The notes under the pieces are model-generated. The model saw only the letters and a list, made by a program, of their open reading frames with translations, did no database searches and was not told where the DNA came from. The translations under genes and the position numbers were made by a program. From NCBI GenBank assembly GCA_019096065.1, contig JAGUCH010000007.1, positions 2,006,501 through 2,070,500 on the forward strand: 64,000 nt of DNA. The letters run 5' to 3'. Position 1 is the first letter of the stretch; every line of letters begins with the position of its first letter. This document shows positions 1-9,302 of the stretch, one piece after another. The stretch is from Paracyclopina nana. Its lineage: Eukaryota > Arthropoda > Copepoda > Cyclopoida > Cyclopettidae.

Positions 1-2
1 CG

Positions 3-383
3 GATTTGGACAGAGAGACGGAGGAAATTCTTGCTGATGCCCTCAAAGTTGAAGTGTTTCGCCAAACGATTGCCGACAATGTACTGGTCGGATCATATTG
101 TGCACTGTCAAACCAAGGTGGCCTTGTTCATCCTAGGACCAGTGTGGCTGATCAGGATGAGTTGTCTTCCTTGCTGCAAGTACCTTTGGTGGCTGGAACA
201 GTCAACCGAGGTTCGGAAGTGCTCGGAGCTGGAATGGTGGTCAATGATTGGGTCGCTTTCTGTGGCCAAGACACAACTTCTACTGAAATCTCAGTCATGG
301 AGTCTGTCTTTAAGCTGAACGAAGGACAACCCTCTGCTATCACCCAACAAATGAGATCCACGCTTATTGAATCGATGACCTAA
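3..383 (+). CDS. EIF6: Translation initiation factor eIF6, C-terminal part (5' end outside window)
   Basis: The reading frame is open from the window edge and encodes the last ~126 residues of eIF6, the factor that binds the 60S subunit and blocks premature joining to 40S. Recognisable blocks are [20 protein letters not shown], the [12 protein letters not shown] stretch and [16 protein letters not shown], which are near-invariant in eukaryotic eIF6. The true start lies upstream of the window. The stop codon TAA (381-383) overlaps an AATAAA polyadenylation signal at 383-388. The gene is convergent with pICln, whose stop is only 66 bp away, so the two 3' ends probably share or overlap their UTRs. 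The identification is firm; the gene is partial only because of the window edge. Confidence 0.95.
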   Translation, partial: DLDRETEEILADALKVEVFRQTIADNVLVGSYCALSNQGGLVHPRTSVADQDELSSLLQVPLVAGTVNRGSEVLGAGMVVNDWVAFCGQDTTSTEISVMESVFKLNEGQPSAITQQMRSTLIESMT

Positions 384-449
384 ATAAAGTTTACTTTTTT
401 GCTATATGATTGGATTTTATTAAAAGAATAATACAGTTTTGTGGGCTTT

Positions 450-1028
450 TCAAGACTCTTCCATGGGCGCATGATCCCCATTGCCTTCTTGCACAGTTTC
501 ATCATCATCTTCTGCATCTTCATACATGTCATCAGCAGCCTCATCATCGTCGTCGTCTTCGGCCTCCTCAGCCGCAGCCTCCGCAACATTTTCAGCATCC
601 TCTGGATCCGGATGCAAGGCCTGGCAAGCTGACATGGCTTGAAACATGTCTTGCAGCTTGGTCTTGTCTTCCGGAACAAATCTGACTTCTGTCATGCCTT
701 CGCCGTCATTCGTGTCTTCTTCGTCTGAGCCTTCTGGTGTTGAAGCTGGCGTTCCAGGCTCGCTATCGACAAGCTTGACATCAATCATGAGATACAGACA
801 CTCAGCCCTAGGAAAGGCGGACAAGTCTCTGGAGACAGCATGCAGTGCAATATGATTGTACTCAAGGCTGAAAGTGTTGTGGCCAGCATCTCCGACCCAA
901 GTCACTCGCGCTTCGGAAATGTGCAAAACGCCTTTCCCCAAGCATTTTTCGTTAAGATATGTCGTTACATTAGGCTCTCGGTGGACAATTCCATCCTCAG
1001 GAGGCCCCAATGAAGACACAACAACCAT
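450..1028 (-). CDS. CLNS1A: Methylosome subunit pICln
   Basis: A single-exon ORF of 192 aa. The N-terminal ~120 residues form a PH-like pICln fold (REPNVTTYLNEKCLGKGVLHISEARVTW, then the FSLEYNHIALHAVSRD strand region, then MTEVRFVPED), and the rest is a long acidic tail rich in D and E, typical of the family. pICln is the assembly chaperone that delivers Sm proteins to the PRMT5 methylosome and SMN complex in the cytosol. The ATG at 1028 opens directly on the conserved fold, so the start is well supported. A minus-strand AATAAA lies at 416-421, in the gap shared with the eIF6 3' end. Confidence 0.93.
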   Translation of the reverse strand: MVVVSSLGPPEDGIVHREPNVTTYLNEKCLGKGVLHISEARVTWVGDAGHNTFSLEYNHIALHAVSRDLSAFPRAECLYLMIDVKLVDSEPGTPASTPEGSDEEDTNDGEGMTEVRFVPEDKTKLQDMFQAMSACQALHPDPEDAENVAEAAAEEAEDDDDDEAADDMYEDAEDDDETVQEGNGDHAPMEES

Positions 1029-2455
1029 TTCTCTGGTTATATGGCCTCACAATCAAAAGAATCTGAATTGACGACTTTTAGTCGCTTTGTTTATGTTTTG
1101 AAATTTCGCAAACTGAAGCTACCAGATGGTAATCGGAGTGATCCAACTAAAAGAGCCAAATGAAATAGCATAAAATGCCAATTCAAAAAAAGCTGTTGTG
1201 TTAGTCTGTGGTTTTTATTATCAATTACATAATCAATTGCTGATGCAATAAAAAGTTATCACATATTCCAATTTATGCATTGTATGTGAAGTCTGTGATC
1301 TCAGATGAGCTGACATTTCTTGATGGACACCCCCAAAATACTCAAACTCACCCAGAAAAACTCTTCCAAAGTATTAACAAGCAATTCGCACCTGACAAGC
1401 CGAAAATGAGGTCCTTCAGAGTGTTTCAAGCCTAAGGCTTCACTGGCAAATTCATTTCAAATCAAATGAAGAAGCTATAATGTTGGACGCAAGTTCGGCC
1501 CAAAATGGATGCTTAGAGGCCTTTGATTGCAATAACAACCTCATAGGTACACGTCATGGTCAAATCCTAGACCTCAACAACCTACCAAAGCAATAAAAAA
1601 CATGCCTTTTGAAGTTAGAACTAACACTTTCATTTGCAAAGAGAGCATAATTTCAAGAGGATTCTGTCAATGCCTGAAGTTTTAGTTCCCAAAACATTGG
1701 TGAAACTTGGGTACTTTAACACTTTATTGGAGTTCATGAATTACAGCAACGCAAAGGCATGTGAACAATGTGAGGGCTGTAATGACAAAATCTATGTGAG
1801 CATGATGGCCTTAGGGGTAGCCAGATCAGTTAGGTAAGCTTGAAACTGACAGTTAGTTAGTTGAAAAAAGAATGAAATGTGAAATTTTGAGCTTGAAAAA
1901 GCTTGATAATTATTTTCAAAAGCTTGGGATCGCTCGAACACACTTCAAAAAGCTTAAAGCAAGCTGAAAATTTAAATTTCCCGCTCGTTTCAACACTATT
2001 TGTTATTGTTGGCTGTGGCAAAACTTTTCCGCCAAATGATGTAAAAAAAGTTTATGAGAAAAGCCACAAATTTTTCATTTGTCTGACAACGATTTTTTTC
2101 AAATTTTGCCCCCGGGAAGTATAAAAGTTGCATAAGCTTAACCTATTTCCCTCAAAATTCATGCTAGCAAGAGCAGTATTTTCAATTCATTTTTGCATGA
2201 ATATATTGATTGACACATTCTTTTTTGCCATCATAAGCTTTGTTTCTGCTTTACGATCAACTCAGAGATGATTTATGGAACTTTTTTAGCAACATGGCCT
2301 TACAATTTAGCACTGCGTAAACAGTTTTTCCCCAGCTTCTGGAGAAGTCAATCGAAAAAAGTGGACTAGCAAGTTGAACAATATTGTTTAAAATAGGCAT
2401 TTCTCGGCTTAATAGTTCACATTGTATCCGCAACATCCATAGTAGTAGCATCATC
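1029..2455. other. Intergenic region, AT-rich, no gene recognised
   Basis: About 1.4 kb between the pICln start and the defensin start. Small ORFs here (for example 1634-1837) show no recognisable domain or codon signature and I do not call them. The region carries one copy of a dispersed AAGCTT-rich repeat (1885-1985) and a TATAAAA box at 2120-2126. That box lies 330 bp before the defensin ATG and could be its promoter if the 5' UTR is long. Confidence 0.5.
1885..1985. repeat. Dispersed AAGCTT-rich repeat, copy 1
   Basis: Contains AAAAGCTTGGGATCGCTCGAAC and neighbouring AAGCTTGAAAAAGCTTGA-type strings. A related copy lies near the other end of the window (63105-63215, AAAGCTTGGGATAGCTCGAACC). 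The sequence is low-complexity and no coding potential is seen. Confidence 0.55.
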
Positions 2456-5068
2456 ATGATGAAGTCGGCAATTATAATTCTTACTATCTGTGTCTTGGCA
2501 ATTTGTCAAGGTAATAATGTTAAAAGCAGCATTATTAATCAATTCAAAAGGCAATTCGTAGGACAACCTGAGAGATCACATAGGACCAAGAGAGATTTGA
2601 CTTGCGCATCAGGTGGCAATAAGCTCTGCAATTTCACTTGCAAGGGTCGTGGATGGGCAGAGGGGTCATGTGCATGGGACACTGAAACTGGAGCATTTAA
2701 TTGTAACTGCTCCAAAACCAAAAGAGGTGTAAGGTAATGTATCTAGTTATATATGCCATGATGATTCATGCATACAAAGTAGAAGTTGCCATGACAAGTT
2801 CCTTTCCTTCAAAAACTTCTATCTATCATCATAAGTGGGAGTGTGTGTGAGTGAACTGCAGAGCACAGCCCAGCATAGCATGTATGCAGTATACACACGC
2901 AGACGCAAGCCAGTATATCAGTATATATGAGCGCAACAGCACATTGTCATGCAGACTGCCAAGCTTCATGCTACCTGTGCAGTTTAAATCCCCAACGCTA
3001 TAGCAGCATACAAAAGATTTTGCATCACTTAAAGAGCGGACGTTCAATTTTGTGGGTCGAAAAAGCCAGCCCGTGCTCAGCGATTTTCTGCGCTAATAGC
3101 TGTTAAAGTGTAGTTGAGTGATAATAACTTATTTATTCCGACGAGATGATGCTGCTCCAGGAAAGGTTTGACCAACTGAGCCAAGCAATTTTTTTTTGCA
3201 GAACTTTCAACAAAAATGCGATTGAAATGGTGAAAATGAAAGCTTGCGTTAGGAGTTTCCCTACTATGACTATTTTTAATTATTTGCTCCCATTCCATTA
3301 AAGAAATTAAGTCATTGTTTTATCGAAAACAAGCTATTTTTTTGGCCCAAATAAGTAGGCTCGTTTCATCAAAATCTTAATTCCGACCCACGCTAATAAA
3401 ATTTCAGTCTACGCGCTGAGATCGCAAAATAGCTTGTCCACTCTTTAAGTGATGCAAAATCTTTTCAGCATACTAAGAGCTAGCATACCTTACTTAAGTC
3501 ACAAATGACGAAAATCAAGTCCGACGAAAATGAAGACAAAATTCCAACTTGCATTATCTGCGTGGGATCCACGGGATCTGGAAAAAGTGCCACCATTTCC
3601 AAGTACACGAAGCTGCCCATACAATCCAATGCTGGCGTGAGCAGGGTGACAACCAAGTGTAGCATGTACAAGCGTCCATCTGACAAATATGCCTGGATTG
3701 ACACGGTGGGCTGGGACGATGCCCACTTCCAAGATGATGACACCTTCAAAGACATCCTCAGATTCATTGATGACAACTATTTGACGAGGGTCAAGGCCAT
3801 TGTTTGGACAGTCCATCCAAATGTCAGACTGGATGGGCTGTTGCTAAGTCAAGCTAGGCTGATTGAAAAATTCAGCCAAGGGGATGTCTGGAACAACGTC
3901 ATCATCATTGTCAAGCAGTCCATGAGTCCAGAGGATGACGGACGTGGTGCCATTGCAGCTGCTCTGGAGTTCAACTCCAGAAGCAACGTTCAGCTGATAG
4001 GCTACAGGTTTGTCAACGATGAAACGTTCACCGCAAAGCAAAGGGCCAAAATGCAGGAGGATCCATCAGCCAGAGAAGCCTTCAACGTGAAGACGGACGA
4101 TGAGGTCCAACAAGCCATCAGTGACGCTTTGGATAACATTGGAGAGCCTCTGCAAGTTGTCTTCCGCACAAGTAAATGCGTTGACTGCAATCAGAGGGGA
4201 GATGAGCGCCTGTTCTCGAAATATTGCCACATGCAGCCCATTTGGATCCATACTGGCATTGTGGAGCAATGTCATCCTGGTCACACTGAAACCTACCATA
4301 GTGATATCAGCCTCAAGTGGAAACATCCCGGCAGACTGGTTAATTTGCCTAAACAATTTGGAGGGTCAAGGTACACATGCTGCTACAGAAAGTCCAACAA
4401 GAGGGGCTGCCTTGGTCGTTGGGAATGCTGTGGAGGGGCTGCCAATGGGATTGGTTGCAGGACTCGGTACTCGTGCTGCAAAAACGACATTGCCATTGTC
4501 AGTGACACGGATGGGTGCCAAAAAAGGTACGCTTGCTGCAGAGGTCGCATGGAGGACAAGGGCTGCACGAAGGTGTGCAAAAAGTGCGACAAACTTTGGG
4601 GGACACCAACTGACAACTGCTTCGTAGTTACCAAACATAACATCACCGAGGATGTGGATGACACGTCTCAAAATGAAGAGAATGAAGATGACGAGATCAG
4701 AAAAGAAATGGATGATAACTTCAACTATGACGACGAAGACGACATACTGCAACGTGATCACAAAATCCCTCCCGTCTTTTTTATACACGTGTTTTGAATC
4801 ATAGTTGCATGGCTTTAGAAAAGAGAATCTGCAAAAATAAAAGCGTTATAACATTTAGGTGTAATTTGGGAGGGCCAAATACCTGCTACTACTCATGTGC
4901 TGCCCTGGGCTATTCATCTGGCGAATGTGACAGCGATTTCAATTGCAAATGTGGCGGAGGTATATAATGCATTGTTTGAAAACTCGCATAGAGTGACTAA
5001 TTTCACTCTTTTTAACAGGCAACAATCGATGGGGAGAAATTATTGAGAATGTCAGAAACCGATTGTAA
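2456..5068 (+). CDS. Two-domain CS-alpha-beta defensin precursor (three exons, host of a nested gene)
   Basis: Proposed exons are 2456-2733, 4859-4959 and 5019-5068, giving 142 aa. The start MMKSAIIILTIC begins a signal peptide, followed by a propeptide ending in a furin-like RTKR. Domain 1 has the six-cysteine spacing C-x7-C-x3-C-x9-C-x10-C-x1-C. A second dibasic site (KTKR) lies just before the exon junction, and domain 2 in exon 2 has C-x6-C-x3-C-x9-C-x5-C-x1-C. Both match the invertebrate defensin pattern (CxxxC and CxC knots). Exon 1 ends AG|GTAATG in phase 2 and exon 2 enters in phase 2. Intron 2 is 59 nt, the usual size here, the frame closes exactly, and AATAAA follows at 5073-5078. 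Intron 1 (2125 nt) contains the GTPase gene. Antimicrobial function is inferred from family. The alternative is two separate genes sharing this stretch. Confidence 0.75.
3012..3465. repeat. Terminal-inverted-repeat (MITE-like) element
   Basis: A 30-bp stretch at 3012-3041 (AAAAGATTTTGCATCACTTA...) recurs as its reverse complement at 3436-3465 with a single mismatch. It brackets ~394 bp without a credible ORF. The length, AT content and terminal repeats resemble a non-autonomous DNA transposon, though no clear target-site duplication is visible. It lies in intron 1 of the defensin gene, ending 40 bp before the GTPase start codon. Confidence 0.65.
3505..4797 (+). CDS. GIMAP/AIG1-like GTPase with Cys-pair repeat tail (intronless, nested)
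   Basis: A 430-aa intronless ORF. Residues ~15-200 form a P-loop GTPase: G1 GSTGSGKSATI, a conserved Thr region, G3 DTVGWDD (replacing DTPG), and a hydrophobic strand before VKQS at the G4 position, which lacks the usual TKxD/NKxD. This suits the AIG1/GIMAP group of septin-like immune GTPases. Residues ~225-265 contain scattered Cys/His. Residues ~285-370 carry about four repeats of the form R-[YW]-x-C-C-x(5-10)-G-C, ending in a CxxCxxC cluster and probably binding zinc. The C-terminus is acidic. The gene lies wholly inside intron 1 of the defensin gene, same strand, with AATAAA about 35 bp past its stop. Lack of introns suggests a retrogene. The GTPase fold is clear; the function is unknown. 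Confidence 0.8.
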   Translation: MTKIKSDENEDKIPTCIICVGSTGSGKSATISKYTKLPIQSNAGVSRVTTKCSMYKRPSDKYAWIDTVGWDDAHFQDDDTFKDILRFIDDNYLTRVKAIVWTVHPNVRLDGLLLSQARLIEKFSQGDVWNNVIIIVKQSMSPEDDGRGAIAAALEFNSRSNVQLIGYRFVNDETFTAKQRAKMQEDPSAREAFNVKTDDEVQQAISDALDNIGEPLQVVFRTSKCVDCNQRGDERLFSKYCHMQPIWIHTGIVEQCHPGHTETYHSDISLKWKHPGRLVNLPKQFGGSRYTCCYRKSNKRGCLGRWECCGGAANGIGCRTRYSCCKNDIAIVSDTDGCQKRYACCRGRMEDKGCTKVCKKCDKLWGTPTDNCFVVTKHNITEDVDDTSQNEENEDDEIRKEMDDNFNYDDEDDILQRDHKIPPVFFIHVF

Positions 5069-5084
5069 AGAAAATAAAAGAGTC

Positions 5085-5579
5085 TCACAATTTTTCTTGT
5101 AACAGCGCTTGGAACGACTGACCGTCTCCCAATGTGGCAGATTTGTTGATTTCTTTTTGCCTTGAAGCAGAGACAATTTCCTCAATGATCTCTCCATCAC
5201 CTTTCACCAACCTTGACCGGCCAGTGTCAGGATCAAAAACGCGCCTCACAACACTCTGTTTCTTGTCATATTCCTCTTTGGTCATAGGTTTGGGCGCGAT
5301 CAAATCCGTGCTTGATTTTTCTTCCGGCGCTTCCGGCCTTTTTTGTCCTTTTTCTAGCAGCTTTTGAGCGATGATTTCGTCAATGGAAGGTAGCTCGGAT
5401 TTCTCTGATTTTTTCGACTTTTTCTTACGGTCTTTTTTGCACTTTTTGCTCACTTTTCTTTTGGCAGGCGAAGCATCGAAAGAAGACACTGATGATGATT
5501 CTGATGATGATGAGCTGTGCCTTCTTTTGCGCTTCTTTTTCTTCTTTTCCTCAGATTTCGACCTCTTATGCTTTCCCAT
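5085..5579 (-). CDS. ARL6IP4: ADP-ribosylation factor-like 6-interacting protein 4 (SR-25-like)
   Basis: A 164-aa single-exon ORF. The N-terminal half is a Lys/Arg/Ser-rich nuclear/RS-like region ([20 protein letters not shown] then poly-Ser). The C-terminal ~70 residues match the conserved family block: [37 protein letters not shown], and REIN-like [12 protein letters not shown]. Members are nuclear speckle proteins with a proposed role in splicing. The start at 5579 precedes the basic region directly. It is arranged head to head with Chibby (181 bp between start codons), suggesting a shared promoter. Its 3' end lies 16 bp from the defensin stop. Confidence 0.88.
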   Translation of the reverse strand: MGKHKRSKSEEKKKKKRKRRHSSSSSESSSVSSFDASPAKRKVSKKCKKDRKKKSKKSEKSELPSIDEIIAQKLLEKGQKRPEAPEEKSSTDLIAPKPMTKEEYDKKQSVVRRVFDPDTGRSRLVKGDGEIIEEIVSASRQKEINKSATLGDGQSFQALLQEKL

Positions 5580-5760
5580 ACTTTTTCAATGTAGATCGAG
5601 TATGTTTATTTTTGTATCGAGCATTAAAGTGTTACCAGACTGGGCTCTTTTCCAATCTAATTTTGACATCAATAAAAACGTCATTTATACCTGAAGGGGC
5701 TTTCTCTCTACTTTCTCAAGTGTTACTTTCAAGTCTTCGAGAACTTCGAGCATTGTAAGC

Positions 5761-6419
5761 ATGCCTTTTTTCAAATTCAAGGGAAAAAAGGAGAAAAGTG
5801 TGCCCAAAAAAGCCTCCTCACTGAATAATATCTACAATGATTACAGTGGGAAAAATGTAGAGCCAAAACGCGCACTTGGTGAGCAAGAATTTTACAGAGG
5901 TAATTCATATACATTTTTGGTTTATTCATTGCATGAAAATATCAATCAATTTCTATTATGCTTGCCAATATGCCGAAATATTTCATTAAAAAAAAAATGT
6001 CCCATAGTTCTATTTGCCAGATACTTTGATTATAATATTATAAATATTTTATATAGCAATCTAAGTCTCTGCTATTTGCTGGAGCATAATTTCATGAGCT
6101 TTTTTCAGAAAGGAGAATTTCGGCCAGTTCTGTTCCACTTGACCCCAAACTAAAAGAGCTTGAAGCCACCAATGAAAAACTAGCCAAGGAGAACAACTTG
6201 TTGAAGCTCAAAGTGGAACTTTTGCTAGACATGCTTGCCCAAAAAACTGCCGAAGCTGACTTCCTTGAAAGTGACCTCGACAAACTGAGGAATGTCTTGT
6301 TGTCAACGACACACCAGAAACAGCAGAGACGGATGCAGTCTTGATTAGATTTTTGGCACTTTTTGATGCTTTGCATTTTTTCTGATCTGGTAGCGCTGTT
6401 GTTGTTAACCAAAAAATAA
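5761..6419 (+). CDS. CBY1: Chibby homologue (two exons, uncertain C-terminus)
   Basis: Exon 1 is 5761-5899 (donor AGAG|GTAATT) and exon 2 starts at 6109 after TTTTTCAG. The N-terminus MPFFKFKGKK...KKASSLNN matches the Chibby N-terminal motif. Exon 2 encodes the conserved coiled coil with ENNLLKLKVELLLDMLAQKTAE. Chibby is a basal-body/transition-zone protein and beta-catenin antagonist. Read as given, the frame after LRNVL runs into a hydrophobic tail and stops at 6417-6419 inside an AATAAA (149 aa). One T fewer in the TTT run at 6300-6302 would instead give a short basic tail (ending near 6345), as in other Chibby proteins. The 3' end is therefore doubtful: either a sequence error or a real frameshift. 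Confidence 0.8.
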
Positions 6420-6480
6420 AGGAGCTGTGAAGAAATGTCATCTGACTGCACCACATGAGTGAAAACTTTGAGCTAGGAAC

Positions 6481-8427
6481 ATGTGGTTTCGTGGGTTAGT
6501 GAAGCATCGCAATGCGTTGCAAAAAGTTTGCAGTCGAGCTTACGTTTCTCCAAATGTCAGCAAGGAAAGATTACTGTCAGAATACCACAGGGCATATGCA
6601 TACATCACAAGTAAGTGAATTTTTAAAATGCTGTCATCCACTATTTAATTTCTGCACATTGACAGATGCCAAGATGCCCAAGGATGTGAACAAGATTGGT
6701 GTATTCGCCAATGACGAGCTCGACCTTGGAGAAGTCAATGTGTATGGATTCGACTATGATTACACATTGGCTGCCTACAGAAAAACCACTGTGGAAAAGT
6801 TGATCCACAGCCTGGCCAAGAAGGCATTGGTGACAGAGCTCAAGTATCCTGAGGAAATCCTCAAGTTTGAGTATGATCCCAACTTGACTATACGTGGCCT
6901 TCATTATGACGTGGAGAAGGGCCTGCTCATCAAAGTGAATTCAGTGCTGCAAATCCAGTCAGATGCAGTGTTCCGGGGGCGAAGGCAGCTGAAAGAGGAA
7001 GAAGTGTCCAAAATCTACCCTTCTAGAAGACTCACACTTGATGTATTGGAGGTAAGGAATCATTTAGAAGGCGAGTTGGGTCGCCTCGGTTTGTGTTCCC
7101 ACAGCGCCATCTACGATTTTATGCTAAACACGGTGATTGTATTAATGATGACATTTGTAGGGGGCGCTGTAGTAAGTTTGAATTTGATAGAATGCAAGCG
7201 ACCCAGCACGCCTGCCCTTAAAAGAACTGAGCTTAAGAGAACTTGTTTTCAGCCCAAAGGTGGTCCTTCTCCTCTGGTCCATTTAGTAGATAACTTTGCA
7301 AAACCGGTCATGTGCCTGTTGGCAGATGTCATTCAATGGTTCGTGGACAATGGGATAGACTATGAGCCAGAGTCTATCTACATGGATGTCAGGGTATATA
7401 CTATATGGCAATATGCAACCAATATGATTTCAGCTCAGGTTTCATGTGACTTTTAGGAATGTATCGACAAGGCGCATCCGTTATTTCATTTGGCAGCTGC
7501 AAGTGATCCCAAAGTGATACTGGAGCAAGATCCTCACATGAGGCCAATGCTGGAAAGGCTCAAGGCCAATGGGAAAACGACCTTCTTGATGACTAATAGT
7601 CCTTTTGAAATAGTAGATGCAGGCATGCGATATCTCATTGGAGATGATTGGAGAAAACTTTTTGACATAGTGATAGTATCAGCCAAAAAGCCTTCGTTCT
7701 TCTCAGCCAGAAATCGACACTTTCGGGTATATGCACCCAGAACTCAAAGGTTAAAGTGGCAACGCGTGATTAACCTTGAAAGAGGCAAGATTTACTCCGG
7801 AGTAAGTAATAATTGCTCATTAACAAATATAGCTAAGATTAATGCATGATAATTATGCAGGGTAATTATGACAGCCTCAAGAAAATGACAGGTTGGCAGC
7901 CAGGCCAAGTGTTGTACTTTGGAGACCATCCCTATGCTGATTTAGCTGATCTAAATCTTCTTCATGGGTGGAGAACATGTGCAATTATTGAGGAGCTGGA
8001 GGAAGAAATTGAGAAAAATAATGACCCAGACATGAAAATGAAAGTGAGCTGGTCTAATGTCCTGCAAGAGCTACTGAAAACCTATCAAGATTATCCCAAG
8101 GATGATCAAGAGTGCAAGAAGATTCTTGATGACTGGAAAGAGGAATTATTCAACTTGAGGTAATTTATGCCTTTTTTGTCTACTTTTTCATTGAATTTTA
8201 ACTGATCATTTTTTTATGCAAGGTTGGAAATGAAAGTGACATTCAATGAAAACTTTGGCTCAGTTTTTCGGTCCAAAAAGAATCCAACTTTTTTTTCAAG
8301 GAGGCTTTTTCGAGTCTCTGACGTGTATACCTCAAGGGTGACGAATCTTCATAATTACTCACTCAATCACACCTTTTATCCCCGTAGAGGAATTCTGCCA
8401 CATGAATTCAAATCTTGGTTAGTGTAA
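6481..8427 (+). CDS. 5'-nucleotidase domain-containing protein (NT5DC2/3 type), mitochondrial
   Basis: Six exons: 6481-6610, 6666-7051, 7253-7393, 7457-7801, 7861-8159 and 8223-8427; introns are 55-63 nt except the second (201 nt). The product is 501 aa. The N-terminus MWFRGLVKHRNALQKVCSRAY is basic and amphipathic, like a mitochondrial presequence. The HAD catalytic motif is VYGFDYDYTLAAY (DxDxT). Motif II is TTFLMTNSP. Motif III/IV is the LYFGDHPYADLADL block, followed by HGWRTCAIIEEL. The C-terminus FGSVFRSKKNPTFFSRR...SDVYTS...HTFYPRRG is diagnostic of NT5DC2/NT5DC3. Activity is inferred and the physiological substrate is unknown for the subgroup. The exon 2/3 join is the least certain because intron 2 is longer than the others. 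Confidence 0.87.
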
Positions 8428-8514
8428 AAAGAGGCCTCTTTGCTTCCCCTCAAGTCTCAAATTTCATTGCCATTATTTATTGTACACAAGCTATAATAAT
8501 CGACAATAAAAATC

Positions 8515-9127
8515 ATGCAAGTAGCTCTGATTATTCTTCTGGCCACGATAGCCCCCATGGTGTCGATGGTGCCAAAGGGCACAAAAAGAAGAAACTTGGA
8601 TGCTAAGCGAGCTGGTTTATTAAAATCGATTGATAGTTTGCTCTCATCTATGAAGAGTGACACAAAAGACAATTTTAGAAAGCCACCAGAAATGATCAGT
8701 AAATCAATCAAGAGCAAAAATGGAGGTTTCAAGTCAGCTTCGTCAAGTGAGCCTGAAGTATACTAATGATCTCATTTGACATTATTAATAACCCTATTAG
8801 GCTTTAGGTGCATTGACAAATCCCTTAGAAACTGCTGATATACCAATTTCAAATTCAGATGCAACTAATAGGTAAACACTATGAACAATCTACTAGTAAT
8901 TAATTCATGCTGAGGGTTATCTGAACTTTAGGCTATTTGGAATCAGTGATGTGATCACTCCTGATTTATTGAAAATACTGGCTGACATGGGACATGGTGA
9001 TACCATAGCCATTGTTGACCATAACTTCCCTGCTTACACAGTGAGCAATTCAGCTGAAGTACCCTTGATAAGACTTCCTGGAATCTCCATATCTCAAGTT
9101 TTGGAGGAAATTCTGAAACTGATCCCG
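8515..9127 (+). CDS. FUOM: Fucose mutarotase-like (RbsD/FucU) gene, front half only, with an N-terminal signal-like extension
   Basis: Proposed exons are 8515-8757, 8801-8871 and 8932-9127; the last ends at donor CCCG|GTAAGC in phase 0. Exon 3 encodes the start of a RbsD/FucU fold: ISDVITPDLLKILADMGHGD then AIVDHNFPAYTV, with the catalytic-site HGD and the DxNFP motif, ending at VLEEILKLIP. The second half of the domain (about 80 residues) is not found downstream. Exon 1 starts MQVALIILLATIAPMVSM, a signal-peptide-like segment, followed by a Lys/Ser-rich linker, which cytosolic fucose mutarotases lack. Intron 1 would be only 43 nt. Either the rest lies past the opposite-strand gene, or the copy is truncated, or exon 1 belongs to a different small secreted protein. 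Confidence 0.6.
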
Positions 9128-9302
9128 GTAAGCATAAAAACATACCTAACTTGGAGGCTACAAAGATCGCTTTCTTTCCAAATTGCACGTTTTTTTAATT
9201 ATATTGACCATTTTACTATACTAAGTACAAATTCAATTAAGTGTAAGAAATTGTGCAAGAAACTTGATCCATTAGCCTAGGCTGAAAAGGTAGTTGTGGT
9301 TT

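Noticed and set aside
1634-1837. 67-aa ORF with several Cys
   Set aside because: No signal peptide, no homology I recognise, no flanking splice or polyA evidence.
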